From NCBI GenBank assembly GCA_934597535.1, contig CAKTRT010000009.1, positions 1 through 44,779 on the forward strand: a stretch of DNA of 44,779 bases, written 5' to 3'. Below, one piece after another: positions 1-7,336 of this stretch. Position 1 is the stretch's first letter. Every line of letters begins with the position of its first letter. The position numbers were made by a program, and so were the translations under genes. Source of the stretch: an uncultured Oscillospiraceae bacterium. Lineage in GTDB: Bacteria > Bacillota > Clostridia > Oscillospirales > Oscillospiraceae. The notes under the pieces are model-generated. The model ran no database searches. It was not told where the DNA came from and saw only the letters and a program-made list of their open reading frames with translations.

Positions 1-11
1 GACTGCAAAGT

Positions 12-74
12 GTTTTTTCTGACGCGCATGTCGTCAGAAAAAACGATTAAAATCGTTTGCCGCCGGGAGGCGGC
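12..74. repeat. Hairpin-rich intergenic element, copy 1 of a dispersed hairpin family
   Basis: Three consecutive inverted repeats are seen. The first has a perfect 13-bp stem (12-24 with 32-44) and a 7-nt loop. The second is AAACGATT/AATCGTTT (41-48 with 51-58). The third is GCCGCC/GGCGGC (59-64 with 69-74). Read on the minus strand, the first hairpin has the same layout as hairpins at 8031-8061 and 35050-35080: a T run, a short stem, a loop containing CGACATGCGCGT-like sequence, an A run, then ACTTTG. The stem sequence differs between copies but remains paired. It lies upstream of fchA. No gene was recognised in 1-199. Confidence 0.6.
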
Positions 75-199
75 AAAGTCTGCGACGCTTTTGGCTCGTG
101 CGGGCGTTGGCTGCTCCAAGAGGGGCGGCTGACCGTAAAGGTGCGGCGATGCCCGCGCGGGACGAAAACGGCGCGAAATGATGAAAGGAAATATTCAAC

Positions 200-835
200 A
201 TGATGAAGTTAGCTGATATGACCGTTACCGGCTTTGCCGATACCGTTGCCTCCGATGCTCCCGCGCCGGGCGGCGGCTCCTGCGCCGCGCTCTATGGCTC
301 CATCGGCGCCGCGCTGACCGCGATGGTCGGCGGTCTTACCCAGGGCCGCAAGAAGTATGCCGAGTATGCTGAGCATGCTGCCGAGGTCGAGAAGAAGGGC
401 AACGAGCTCAAGACCCGCCTGCTCGACGTTATGGACCGCGACACCGAGGCGTTCAACGTCGTCTCCGCCGCGTTCGGTATGCCCAAGGCGACCGACGAGG
501 AGAAGGCTGCCCGCTCCGCCGCCATCCAGGAGGGCCTGAAGGGCTGCACCAAGACCCCGATGGAGATGATGGAGCTCATCGACGAGACCCTGACGCTTGC
601 ACAGTCCCTGCTGGGCCGCTTCAACGACACCTCCGCGAGCGACCTGGGCGTTGCGTTCCTGTCCCTCAAGGCCGGTATCCAGGGCGCATGGCTCAACGTG
701 CTCATCAACGTCGGCTCCCTGAAGGATCAGGAGTTCGCCGCTGAGTACCGCGCCAAGGGCGAGGCCCTGCTCGCGCACGCTCTGCCCCTTGCCGACGAGT
801 GCTACGCTGAGATCGTCAAGCTCATCGAGGGCTAA
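200..835 (+). CDS. fchA: Cyclodeaminase/cyclohydrolase family protein (FchA-like)
   Basis: This 211-residue protein matches in length the stand-alone version of the C-terminal domain of formiminotransferase-cyclodeaminase. The diagnostic glycine-rich motif DAPAPGGGS is at residues 19-27, followed by a largely helical body. Known family members either convert 5-formimino-tetrahydrofolate to 5,10-methenyl-tetrahydrofolate with ammonia release, or act as methenyl-THF cyclohydrolase in the cytoplasm. Sequence alone does not separate the two. Two adjacent ATGs (200 and 203) follow an AAGGAA ribosome site about ten bases upstream, so either may start the protein. The next gene is an HutD-like protein, which favours a role in histidine-derived one-carbon transfer. 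The rest of that pathway is not seen nearby, except a hutG homologue 31 kb away. Confidence 0.88.
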   Translation: MMKLADMTVTGFADTVASDAPAPGGGSCAALYGSIGAALTAMVGGLTQGRKKYAEYAEHAAEVEKKGNELKTRLLDVMDRDTEAFNVVSAAFGMPKATDEEKAARSAAIQEGLKGCTKTPMEMMELIDETLTLAQSLLGRFNDTSASDLGVAFLSLKAGIQGAWLNVLINVGSLKDQEFAAEYRAKGEALLAHALPLADECYAEIVKLIEG

Positions 836-853
836 ACGAAAAGATCCATCAAA

Positions 854-890
854 AAATGGCTTCGGTGCGCGCACACCGAAGCCATTTGCA
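854..890 (+). terminator. Hairpin between fchA and hutD
   Basis: A perfect 14-bp stem (854-867 with 874-887) with a 6-nt loop starts shortly after the fchA stop. The T run is short (three T), so it may be an inefficient terminator or an mRNA-stabilising hairpin between two co-directional genes. Confidence 0.5.
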
Positions 891-913
891 GTTTGCAAAG
901 GAGTTGTATTTTC

Positions 914-1492
914 ATGACCATCCAGCATTTAACGCCGAGTGACTACATTACGACCAAGTGGTCCGGCGGCCTGACGACCCAGCTCGGCATCGCGCCCGCG
1001 GGCGCGGTGTACGCAGACCGCGACTTTTTGTGGAGACTCAGCTCTGCGACCGTTGAGGACGCAGAGTCCGACTTTACGGCGCTGCCCGACTATGAGCGCC
1101 TCATTTCGACGCTTGAGGGCACGATCGAGCTCAATCACAACGGCGGCGAAAAGCTGACGCTGAACCCCTACGAGGTCCACCGTTTCGACGGCGGCGACGA
1201 CACACACTCCTGGGGCCGCTGCCGCGACTTCAACCTCATGCTCCGCAAGGGCAAGTGCGAGGGCAAGATGCGCGGCGAGCACCTTGCGGCGCTCGAGCAC
1301 AAGACCGTCCACGGCTGCGAGGGCATGACGCTCATCTACTGCGGCGCGGGCGAGGTCAACGTGATCATCGGCGACGAAAGCATCGCGCTCAAGGCTGACG
1401 AGGCCGCGCGCCTCGACGGTTATGAGGGCGAGATCAGGCTCTGCTCCAAAGAGGGCGCAAAGCTGATGCTCGCCAAGGCGAAGGCGATTTAA
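914..1492 (+). CDS. hutD: HutD family protein
   Basis: This 192-residue cupin-like protein belongs to the HutD/Ves family. The N-terminal family signature is seen as KWSGGLTTQ at residues 15-23, and a second conserved stretch surrounds LPDYERLISTLEG. HutD proteins are found in histidine utilisation operons and are thought to modulate flux or bind a pathway metabolite; no catalytic reaction is established. The ATG at 914 is chosen because AAAGGAG (897-903) sits ten bases upstream; a TTG further upstream would overlap that site. It follows fchA by 78 bp with a hairpin between, and ends at a strong bidirectional terminator. Family membership is confident; the exact role is inferred from family context. 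Confidence 0.85.
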   Translation: MTIQHLTPSDYITTKWSGGLTTQLGIAPAGAVYADRDFLWRLSSATVEDAESDFTALPDYERLISTLEGTIELNHNGGEKLTLNPYEVHRFDGGDDTHSWGRCRDFNLMLRKGKCEGKMRGEHLAALEHKTVHGCEGMTLIYCGAGEVNVIIGDESIALKADEAARLDGYEGEIRLCSKEGAKLMLAKAKAI

Positions 1493-1494
1493 AA

Positions 1495-1540
1495 GAAGAC
1501 TGAAAAAGGAGAGGCTTTTGCCTCTCCTTTTTCAGTCTTC
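1495..1540. terminator. Bidirectional terminator between hutD and a convergent small gene
   Basis: A 21-bp perfect stem (1495-1515 with 1520-1540) has a four-T loop, with A and T runs inside the arms. It lies directly after the hutD stop and overlaps the stop codon of the convergent minus-strand small gene, so it can serve both directions. Confidence 0.85.
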
Positions 1541-1657
1541 AAAGTCGTTCGGGTCTTCGTCGTTCTGCTTGCGGAAGCGGTCGAGCGCGACGAGGACAGC
1601 GGCCGCCGCGGCGATGACGGCAAGAACGCCGACGAGAATGGATACGCATTTTTTCAT
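1532..1657 (-). CDS. 41-residue single-pass membrane protein, unknown function
   Basis: A short frame encodes 41 residues: MKKC, a hydrophobic Val/Leu/Ala helix (about residues 5-25), then a charged tail DRFRKQNDEDPNDFED. This resembles a signal-anchored miniprotein with its acidic tail facing one side of the membrane. The start is well supported by AGGAGGAA six bases upstream (about 1663-1670). It lies 36 bp downstream of the 160-residue minus-strand gene and may share its transcript, ending in the terminator that overlaps its stop codon. No known family was recognised. Such short genes are often missed by automatic annotation. Confidence 0.6.
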   Translation of the reverse strand: MKKCVSILVGVLAVIAAAAAVLVALDRFRKQNDEDPNDFED

Positions 1658-1693
1658 AATAATTCCTCCTGTTGTGATAAAGTGTGGAATGGG

Positions 1694-2176
1694 TTACGGT
1701 TCAGCGGAAATGATGTCATAGACCTGCTGCAAAAATTCCTTCTGACGGCTCGTGGTGCAGAGCATGAGGTTATTGCCGGTGGTGGAGAAAAGGTTCAGCT
1801 GGCCAAAAGAGCTTTGAAAATAAAGATAATCCTGCCCGTCGTTGAAGGAAAAGTCGGCGTCAAAGATCAAATTATTCTGCGGCATATCGCTCGTTGTCTC
1901 CAACGGCAGGAGGTTTCGGAGCGAGCGGCGGAATTTCTGTTGTGAGAGAAGTGAAATCAGCGTTTCCGTGCGCTCCTCGCCGCGCAGCCATTCTGAGCTT
2001 TCCACGCTGCGGCCCGGTTCGTCGAGGGAGACCGTAAGGTAGTCGGTGTATACCAGCTCACTTTGCGTGATGTCCAGCCCCAATATTGTCTCAAGTGTCA
2101 TTGGCCGCGTATAGATGAGCGTTGCGAGGGCGAGAACAGCCAGAATGCCGAGGGAGAGAAGCCGCTTTTTCTTCAT
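1694..2176 (-). CDS. Membrane-anchored or secreted protein of unknown function
   Basis: The 160-residue protein begins MKKKRLLSLG and has one hydrophobic segment (residues 5-23), typical of an uncleaved signal anchor or signal peptide. The remainder is polar, rich in Ser, Thr, Leu and Gln, and lacks cysteines that would suggest a lipoprotein anchor. The start at 2176 is supported by AGGAGGG about six bases upstream. The 41-residue membrane protein gene follows 36 bp downstream on the same strand, so the two may be co-transcribed. I do not recognise a family, and the neighbouring zinc transporter has its own terminator, so context gives no function. Confidence 0.7.
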   Translation of the reverse strand: MKKKRLLSLGILAVLALATLIYTRPMTLETILGLDITQSELVYTDYLTVSLDEPGRSVESSEWLRGEERTETLISLLSQQKFRRSLRNLLPLETTSDMPQNNLIFDADFSFNDGQDYLYFQSSFGQLNLFSTTGNNLMLCTTSRQKEFLQQVYDIISAEP

Positions 2177-2291
2177 GGGGAACCCTCCTCAAAAGTACTT
2201 CTACTCTCTTAGACGCAGAGAACGCGAAAAAGTGTCCCGCTTTTGCGGATTTTTTCAATGGGGTATCAGGGTGCGACTACAACATAACATA

Positions 2292-2328
2292 AAAGGCTGC
2301 GCTTTGCAAGTTTGCAGGCGCAGCCTTT
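2292..2328 (-). terminator. Terminator of the znu operon
   Basis: An 11-bp stem (2292-2302 with 2318-2328) with a 15-nt loop lies 21 bp after the znuB stop. On the minus strand it is followed by TTTTATG, a short T run. Confidence 0.7.
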
Positions 2329-2348
2329 CAGAAAATTTAAGAAGTGCG

Positions 2349-3161
2349 TCATCCCCGCCCGCGGCCGATCAGGCAGCAGAGGAGAAACGCCGCAAGGTCG
2401 CAGACAACGACCGTCGCGCCGACGGGCGTGGAGAGCAGATATGACCCCGTGAGCCCGAGACAGAAGCACACGGCCGAGAGCGCCGCGGCGAAGCACACAA
2501 CGGAGCGGAAGCTCTTGAAAAGGCGCATGGCCGAGAGGGCGGGGAAGATGATGAGGCTCGAGAGCAGCATCGCGCCCATCATGCGCATGCCGAGCACGAC
2601 CGTCAGCGCCGTCAGGACGGAGAGGATGGTCTTATACACTTCCACATGCACGCCCGTGGCGCGGGCAAAGGATTCGTCGAACGTGACGGAAAAGAGCTTG
2701 TGGTAGAAGAGAATGTAGAGCGCGAGCACGCACAGCGCGAGCGTGACGCTCAGAAAAACGTCCGAGCGCGACATGGCAAGGATGCTGCCGAACATATAGC
2801 TGTCAACGTCCGTCGTCATGCCGGTGGTGAGCGAGGTGACGATGACGCCGATGGCGAGCGCCGAGGCCGAGAACACCGCGATCATCGCGTCCGCACTGAC
2901 GCGGCTCTTTTCCGCAACGTGCATCAGCACGAACGCCGCGATGACGACAACGGGGATGGAGAACCACAGCGGCGCGAAGCCGCACGCCACCGCGACCGAC
3001 AGCGCGCCGAACGACACATGGCTCAGCCCGTCGCCGATCATCGAGTATCGCTTCAAAACGAGCGGCACGCCGAGCAATGATGCGCACAGCGAGACCAGAA
3101 TGCCCACGAGAAACGCCCGCACGATGAAGGGATAGGCGAACATCGAAAGAAGCAGCTTCAT
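2349..3161 (-). CDS. znuB: Zinc/manganese ABC transporter permease (ABC-3 family)
   Basis: The 270-residue, strongly hydrophobic protein has about seven to eight membrane segments and the ABC-3 permease motifs: GDGLSHVSFGALS near residues 43-55 and the late FPALSAMRLF stretch. It would form the membrane channel moving divalent metal (most likely zinc) inward, driven by the adjacent ATPase. Length is normal for ZnuB/MntB-type permeases. Its ATG overlaps the znuC stop as ATGA, and GGAGGTG lies just upstream, so translation is probably coupled. Zinc rather than manganese is inferred from the His-rich binding protein and the Zur-like regulator in the same operon. Confidence 0.9.
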   Translation of the reverse strand: MKLLLSMFAYPFIVRAFLVGILVSLCASLLGVPLVLKRYSMIGDGLSHVSFGALSVAVACGFAPLWFSIPVVVIAAFVLMHVAEKSRVSADAMIAVFSASALAIGVIVTSLTTGMTTDVDSYMFGSILAMSRSDVFLSVTLALCVLALYILFYHKLFSVTFDESFARATGVHVEVYKTILSVLTALTVVLGMRMMGAMLLSSLIIFPALSAMRLFKSFRSVVCFAAALSAVCFCLGLTGSYLLSTPVGATVVVCDLAAFLLCCLIGRGRG

Positions 3162-3868
3162 GTGCGTTCACCTCCAAACCGTTTGCCGGCGGGCGAAGAT
3201 AAAAATTCATCCACCGTGCCGTAAAAGCAGCCCGCGCGGTCGATGCAGAGGATGTGCTTGGCCTCGCGCAGGGCGTTTTCCATGTCATGCGTAACCATGA
3301 TGACGGCCATGCCCTCGCGCTCGTTCAAATAGCGCAGCGTTTTGTAGAGGTCCTGCGTGCTCGCGGGGTCGAGGCCCGTGACCGGCTCATCGAGGATGAG
3401 CAGGTCGTTCGCCGCGCACAGGGCGCGTGCGAGCAGCACGCGCTGCTGCTGCCCGCCCGAAAGCTCGCGGTAGCACTTGTCCTTGAGCTCCAGCACGCCG
3501 AGCTTGCCAAGGTTCATCAGCGCCTTGGACTTTTCCTCCGACGTGTAGAAAAAGCGCGTGCGGCGATTGGAAAAGCCCGAGAGCACGACCTCCGTGACCG
3601 TGGCGGGAAAGTCGCGCTGCGTGGGCGTCTGCTGGGGCAGATACCCGAGCCTGCCCTCGCGCTGAGCGGGGCAGTCGATCTTGCCGGCCAGCGGGGGCAG
3701 CAGCCCCAAAAGCGAGCGCAGCAGCGTCGATTTGCCGCTGCCGTTTTCGCCCACGATGCAGAGATAGTCCCCCGCGCGGACGGTGAGGGAGAGGTGCTCC
3801 AAGAGCGGCTTGTGCTCGTAGCCGAGCGTGACGTCCTCGCAGGCGAGGACGATGGGAGAATCGTTCAT
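3158..3868 (-). CDS. znuC: Zinc ABC transporter ATP-binding protein
   Basis: The 236-residue ABC ATPase carries every core motif: Walker A GENGSGKST near residue 40, signature LSGGQQQR near residue 137, Walker B LLILDEP, and the switch histidine in VMVTHD. It would hydrolyse ATP at the cytoplasmic face to power the ZnuB permease. Four-base ATGA overlaps join it to znuA upstream and znuB downstream, giving the order zur-znuA-znuC-znuB. Length is usual for the family. Nothing is missing or frameshifted. Confidence 0.92.
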   Translation of the reverse strand: MNDSPIVLACEDVTLGYEHKPLLEHLSLTVRAGDYLCIVGENGSGKSTLLRSLLGLLPPLAGKIDCPAQREGRLGYLPQQTPTQRDFPATVTEVVLSGFSNRRTRFFYTSEEKSKALMNLGKLGVLELKDKCYRELSGGQQQRVLLARALCAANDLLILDEPVTGLDPASTQDLYKTLRYLNEREGMAVIMVTHDMENALREAKHILCIDRAGCFYGTVDEFLSSPAGKRFGGERT

Positions 3869-4860
3869 GCGTTCAGCCCCTTTCTGAGTGCTTCGAAGTT
3901 TCGCTCCATGAGCGTGAGATAGGTCTCGCCTGCGTCAAAATCCGCGCGGGAGACGGTTTGCATCGAATAAAGCATTTCGATCGCCGCGCCGGTGCACTCG
4001 CTCACCACGGCGGCGACTTTTTTCGTGCCGAAGTCGATGGTATAGACCACGGGGATATTCTCGTCCTCCACCTTGTCGATGAGGAACTTGATCGTCGCAA
4101 GCGAGGGCTCGGTGTCGCCCGAGCAGCCGTGGAAGGCCGCGCGGTAGTCGAGGCCGTATTCGCGGCAGAAGTAGAGCATCGGGAAGCGGTCGGCAAAGAT
4201 CAGAAGTTTGCGCGGCGCGCTTTCGCAGAGATCGGCAAAGCGCGCATCGAGCGCTTCGATCTGCGCACAATAATCGTCGCAGTTTGCACGGTAAAAATCT
4301 TCGTTTGCGGGATCGGCTTTACAGATCGTATCGCAGACGGCGCGGCAGAGGATGGCGGCGTTTTTCGGCGACGTCCAGATGTGCTCGTCGTATTCGACCT
4401 TGTCGCTGTCGTGCGCTTCACCGCTCTCGTGGTCGTGATCGCCGTGATCGTGGTCATGGCCATGCTCGTCCGCGCCCTGCATCCCTTCGGAAAATTCCTC
4501 GCCAAGCGCATCGACATAGTCCATCATGCGGGCCTTGACGGCGATGTGCTCGCCCGCCGCGTCGAGCATTTCCTCGACCCAGTATTCGCCCTCGCCGCCG
4601 TTGTAGAGGAAGACGTCGGATTCGGAGATCGTGACGGCGTCGAGCGGCGTGGGTTCAAAGCTGTGCGCTTCACGCCCGGGGGAGAGGAGCAGCGTCACAT
4701 CCGCGCGGCCGCCCGCGATGGCGCGGGCAAAATCGTAGTAGGGGAAAAGCGTCGCGACGATCTGAATTTTGCCGTCGTCCGCCTTTTCCACAGGTACGGT
4801 GCAGGCGGTGAGGGAAAATGCCAGCGCGAGCGTCAAAAATAACGTAAGGATGCGTTTCAT
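3865..4860 (-). CDS. znuA: Zinc-binding lipoprotein (ABC transporter solute-binding protein)
   Basis: The 331-residue protein starts with a lipoprotein signal peptide ending in LTAC (Cys20), so it is probably anchored outside the cell membrane. Cluster A-1 metal-binding features are visible: His66 in REAHSFEP, a His/Asp-rich loop at residues 133-150, His160 in DEHIW, His244 in AFHGC, and an acidic residue near 276. The His-rich loop is characteristic of zinc-specific ZnuA proteins and is thought to help capture zinc. The start at 4860 forms an ATGA overlap with zur. A longer upstream reading exists in the same frame, but it lies within zur and would place the signal peptide internally. Confidence 0.92.
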   Translation of the reverse strand: MKRILTLFLTLALAFSLTACTVPVEKADDGKIQIVATLFPYYDFARAIAGGRADVTLLLSPGREAHSFEPTPLDAVTISESDVFLYNGGEGEYWVEEMLDAAGEHIAVKARMMDYVDALGEEFSEGMQGADEHGHDHDHGDHDHESGEAHDSDKVEYDEHIWTSPKNAAILCRAVCDTICKADPANEDFYRANCDDYCAQIEALDARFADLCESAPRKLLIFADRFPMLYFCREYGLDYRAAFHGCSGDTEPSLATIKFLIDKVEDENIPVVYTIDFGTKKVAAVVSECTGAAIEMLYSMQTVSRADFDAGETYLTLMERNFEALRKGLNA

Positions 4861-5255
4861 GCGCCCTCCTGACATTCGCTGCACAGCCCGTAGAACATCG
4901 TCTTGCGGGGGTTGATGGAAAAGCCGTGCTCGTGCTCGAGGTGCTCGTAGAGCGGCGCGAGCTGATGACAGTCGAGATGCACGATGCGCCCGCAGCGCTC
5001 GCACTTGAAAAGACAGCACGCGGGCGCGCAGCCGTGGGTGCAGAACTGGTAGTACGCGCCCTCGTCGGTCGTGACCTTGTGGACGCTGCCCTGCCGCTCG
5101 AGCTTTTCAAGCTGGCGGTAGACCGTGGCGATGCCGATGTGCTCGCCCCGCTCGTGCAGCGCTTCGACGAGCGCGGGGGCGCTCACGGGCGCGTCCGCGC
5201 AGGATGAAAGACACTCGAGCACCGCTTTTTGCTGTTTTGTGGTATAGGTCGCCAT
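4857..5255 (-). CDS. zur: Fur-family zinc-responsive repressor (Zur-like)
   Basis: The 132-residue protein has a winged-helix N-terminus with the recognition stretch GIATVYRQLEKLERQG (residues 41-56). The C-terminal dimerisation domain has two CxxC pairs (Cys85/Cys88 and Cys125/Cys128), which form the structural zinc site in Fur/Zur proteins, and several histidines (93, 97, 104, 108, 110) that could bind regulatory metal. As first gene of the zinc-uptake operon, with a Fur-type box in its own promoter, it most likely represses zur-znuACB when zinc is sufficient. PerR or Fur specificity is less likely because of the linked transporter. Confidence 0.9.
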   Translation of the reverse strand: MATYTTKQQKAVLECLSSCADAPVSAPALVEALHERGEHIGIATVYRQLEKLERQGSVHKVTTDEGAYYQFCTHGCAPACCLFKCERCGRIVHLDCHQLAPLYEHLEHEHGFSINPRKTMFYGLCSECQEGA

Positions 5256-5272
5256 GCTGGCCTCCTGAATAT

Positions 5273-5291
5273 GAAAATGAAAATCAATTTC
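5273..5291 (-). promoter_or_regulatory. Fur/Zur-type operator
   Basis: This 19-bp site matches the classical Fur inverted-repeat consensus at 15 of 19 positions by my count. Its core reads TGAAAATGAAAATCAATTTCA including flanks. It lies between the -10 element and the zur start codon, where bound repressor would block transcription. Confidence 0.8.
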
Positions 5292-5293
5292 AA

Positions 5294-5321
5294 ATTATAG
5301 CCGCTCTTTTTGCTTTGTCAA
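5294..5321 (-). promoter_or_regulatory. Sigma-70 promoter of zur-znuACB
   Basis: On the minus strand, a perfect TTGACA (5321-5316) and a perfect TATAAT (5299-5294) are separated by 16 bp. The Fur-type box begins three bases downstream of the -10 element. Confidence 0.85.
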
Positions 5322-5364
5322 GCCCTGCGCGGCAAATTGGCAAAATATGGCAAGGCGGCCGCGC

Positions 5365-5398
5365 AAAAAAGCGCCGGACGCTTCAAAGCGTCCGGCGC
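5365..5398 (-). terminator. Terminator of the rRNA methyltransferase gene
   Basis: A 13-bp GC-rich stem (5371-5383 with 5386-5398) lies just after the stop codon. On the minus strand it is followed by six T. It separates this gene from the zur promoter. Confidence 0.85.
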
Positions 5399-5410
5399 GC
5401 TGCCTGTGTC

Positions 5411-6646
5411 TCACACCACCTGAAAAAGATAGAATTTGAGATAATCCGTCTCCGGCACGTTCCAGAGGATGGGGTGGTCGCTTGCCTGCGTGCGCGCTTC
5501 GATCTGCCGCAGCTCGACGCCCGCGTCCGCGGCGGCGGAGCGCAGCATCCGCTCAAAGCGTTCGGCGGGCATGAAGTGGCTGCACGACGCGGTCGCAAGG
5601 TAGCCGCCGCGCGGCAGCAGGCGCATCGCGCGCAGGTTGATCTCCTTGTACCCCTTTTCGGCGTTGTTCGCCGTGCGGCGAGACTTTGTGAACGCCGGGG
5701 GATCGAGGATGATGAAGTCATAGGGCTTTTCGTGCGCGGCCTCGAGCTGCGGGAGCAGGTCGAAGACGTCGGCGGCGAGAAAGTCCATTTTGTCCTCAAG
5801 GCCGTTGCGCGCCGCGTTCGCGCGCGCCATTTCGATGGCGCTCTCGGACACGTCCACCGCCGTCACGTGCTCCGCGCCGCCTTTGGCAGCGTTGAGCGCG
5901 AACGAGCCCGTGTGCGTGAAGCAGTCGAGCACGCGCTTGCCGCGCGCAAGGCGCGCGACGGCGAGACGGTTGAACTTCTGGTCGAGGAAGAAGCCCGTTT
6001 TCTGCCCATTTTCGACATCCACGCGGTAAAAAACGCCGTTTTCGCAGATCTCGGTGACGGGACTCTCGGGCGTCTTTTTGCCGGGGAGGGGGAACCAGCC
6101 CTTGTTCTGCGTCAGCCCCTCCTTTTCGCGAAGCGCTACGTCGTTGCGCTCGAATAGGCCGTCGATCGTCTCGCCGTCCTGCTCCAGCACCTCGACGATC
6201 AGGGGAAAGAGCATGTCCTTGATCTTTTCCATGCCGAGCGAGAGCGTCTGCGTGACGAGCAGATTCTCAAAGCGATCGACCGTCAGGCCGGGGAAGGCGT
6301 CTGCCTCGCCGAAGATCAGGCGGCAGCAGCCGGTCTGCCCGTCCATGACCGCCTTGCGGTAGTCCCAGGCGTAGCACACGCGCCGCCGCCAGAAATTTTT
6401 GTCGAAGCGGTCGTTCGCATTGCGCGAGACGATGCGCACGCGGAGCTTGCTGAGTCTGCTCAAAAAGCCTGTGCCGAGATACTTGCCCTTTTCCGACACC
6501 ACATCCACGAGCGCGCCGTTTTCGCACTCGCTCTCGTTCGGCTCGCGGGCAACGTCGGAGTCGTACACCCAGGGATGTCCGCTCTCGAGCCAGCGCGTGC
6601 CCTTGGCGGTGACAGTCAGGATCGGATAGTCGCGTGCAGCTTTCAT
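5411..6646 (-). CDS. rlmI: Class I SAM-dependent rRNA methyltransferase (RlmI/YccW-like)
   Basis: The 411-residue protein combines an N-terminal PUA-like RNA-binding domain (about residues 8-75, including SGHPWVYDSDV), a middle domain with FPGLTVDRF, and a C-terminal Rossmann methyltransferase domain. SAM-site motif I is VLDCFTHTGSFAL, an acidic motif II follows, and the catalytic-loop motif is LDPPAF, with TASCSHF after it. This architecture is typical of the enzyme that makes 5-methylcytidine in 23S rRNA (m5C1962 in E. coli). Exact target in this organism is inferred. It is monocistronic, with its own terminator. Confidence 0.85.
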   Translation of the reverse strand: MKAARDYPILTVTAKGTRWLESGHPWVYDSDVAREPNESECENGALVDVVSEKGKYLGTGFLSRLSKLRVRIVSRNANDRFDKNFWRRRVCYAWDYRKAVMDGQTGCCRLIFGEADAFPGLTVDRFENLLVTQTLSLGMEKIKDMLFPLIVEVLEQDGETIDGLFERNDVALREKEGLTQNKGWFPLPGKKTPESPVTEICENGVFYRVDVENGQKTGFFLDQKFNRLAVARLARGKRVLDCFTHTGSFALNAAKGGAEHVTAVDVSESAIEMARANAARNGLEDKMDFLAADVFDLLPQLEAAHEKPYDFIILDPPAFTKSRRTANNAEKGYKEINLRAMRLLPRGGYLATASCSHFMPAERFERMLRSAAADAGVELRQIEARTQASDHPILWNVPETDYLKFYLFQVV

Positions 6647-6709
6647 CGGTCAAACTTCCTTCTTCCAGCAGTTTTTTTCATCATACCACAGCGAAAGGCG
6701 CGGCACAAC

Positions 6710-7135
6710 TCATTTGTTGAGGAAAAGCAGCCCCGCAAGGCACAGCGCAAGGCCGATGAGCTTGTTGGCCGTGATGGCCTCGTGGTAAAGCAGAAAGCCG
6801 AGGATCAGCAGCAGCACGGCGACACAGGCCGCCTGTACGACCGGAAGCGTATTGACCGACCATCCCGCGCGGTAAGCGTAGACATTGCCCGCCTCCATGG
6901 CCACGACGATAAAGCCCAGCACGTAGGGCGTCCAGTTCAGGCTCTTCCATTGCTGCACAAGGCCTGCGCTTCCGCGATTGAGCAGGAAGTACAGCGCGGC
7001 GGAGAAAACGGCGCCGATGAAATAGGTGATCGTCAGCGCGGCGAAGGGGTCCGCCTTTGCGGGAAGGGATTTCGCGCAGATATGGTAGATGCTGTTGGAT
7101 ACAACAATAAGTACGAGCGGCCAGAGGTAAGCCAT
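6710..7135 (-). CDS. Half-size EamA/DMT-type transporter
   Basis: The 141-residue protein has about five hydrophobic helices (near residues 3-20, 31-53, 70-88, 95-116 and 124-140). It ends in the EamA-like pattern YHEAITANKLIGLALCLAG. It is half the length of ten-helix drug/metabolite transporters, so it probably dimerises. Substrate is unknown; relatives export small metabolites or drugs. AGGAGGAATTC precedes the ATG. Its leader contains a promoter and a strong terminator placed before the start codon, suggesting expression controlled by attenuation, possibly by its substrate. Confidence 0.75.
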   Translation of the reverse strand: MAYLWPLVLIVVSNSIYHICAKSLPAKADPFAALTITYFIGAVFSAALYFLLNRGSAGLVQQWKSLNWTPYVLGFIVVAMEAGNVYAYRAGWSVNTLPVVQAACVAVLLLILGFLLYHEAITANKLIGLALCLAGLLFLNK

Positions 7136-7169
7136 GATGAATTCCTCCTTGTTTTTTGCCTGCGGACAG

Positions 7170-7201
7170 AAAAAAAGCAGCCGGCGATCATGCCTGGCTG
7201 C
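7170..7201 (-). terminator. Leader terminator (putative attenuator) of the DMT transporter gene
   Basis: On the minus strand, GCAGCC and GGCTGC pair (7201-7196 with 7182-7177), extended by GGC/GCC after a one-base bulge, and seven T follow. It lies about 35 nt before the start codon and about 30 nt after the predicted transcription start. An alternative pairing of an upstream GCAGCTGG with CCGGCTGC of the terminator arm is possible, which is the arrangement expected of an antiterminator. Confidence 0.6.
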
Positions 7202-7236
7202 CGGTGGATACCCGCAAGTTTGTTCCAGCTGCTCTC

Positions 7237-7265
7237 AGTTTATCAGGGCGGAAAACGCTTGTCAA
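7237..7265 (-). promoter_or_regulatory. Promoter of the DMT transporter gene
   Basis: On the minus strand, TTGACA (7265-7260), a 17-bp spacer and TAAACT (7242-7237) form a good sigma-70 promoter. Transcription would start near 7230, giving a leader of about 95 nt. Confidence 0.65.
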
Positions 7266-7336
7266 GTGCGGACTTGCGCTGCGCGGACGCGGCGAATCCA
7301 ACAAATTTTCCGTCCCCAGTTCATACAGCTTGCCGC

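Noticed and set aside
7136..7235. T-box or guanidine riboswitch upstream of the DMT gene
   Set aside because: The conserved T-box UGGNACCGCG segment and the ACGR loops of guanidine riboswitches are absent; kept only as an unassigned attenuator.
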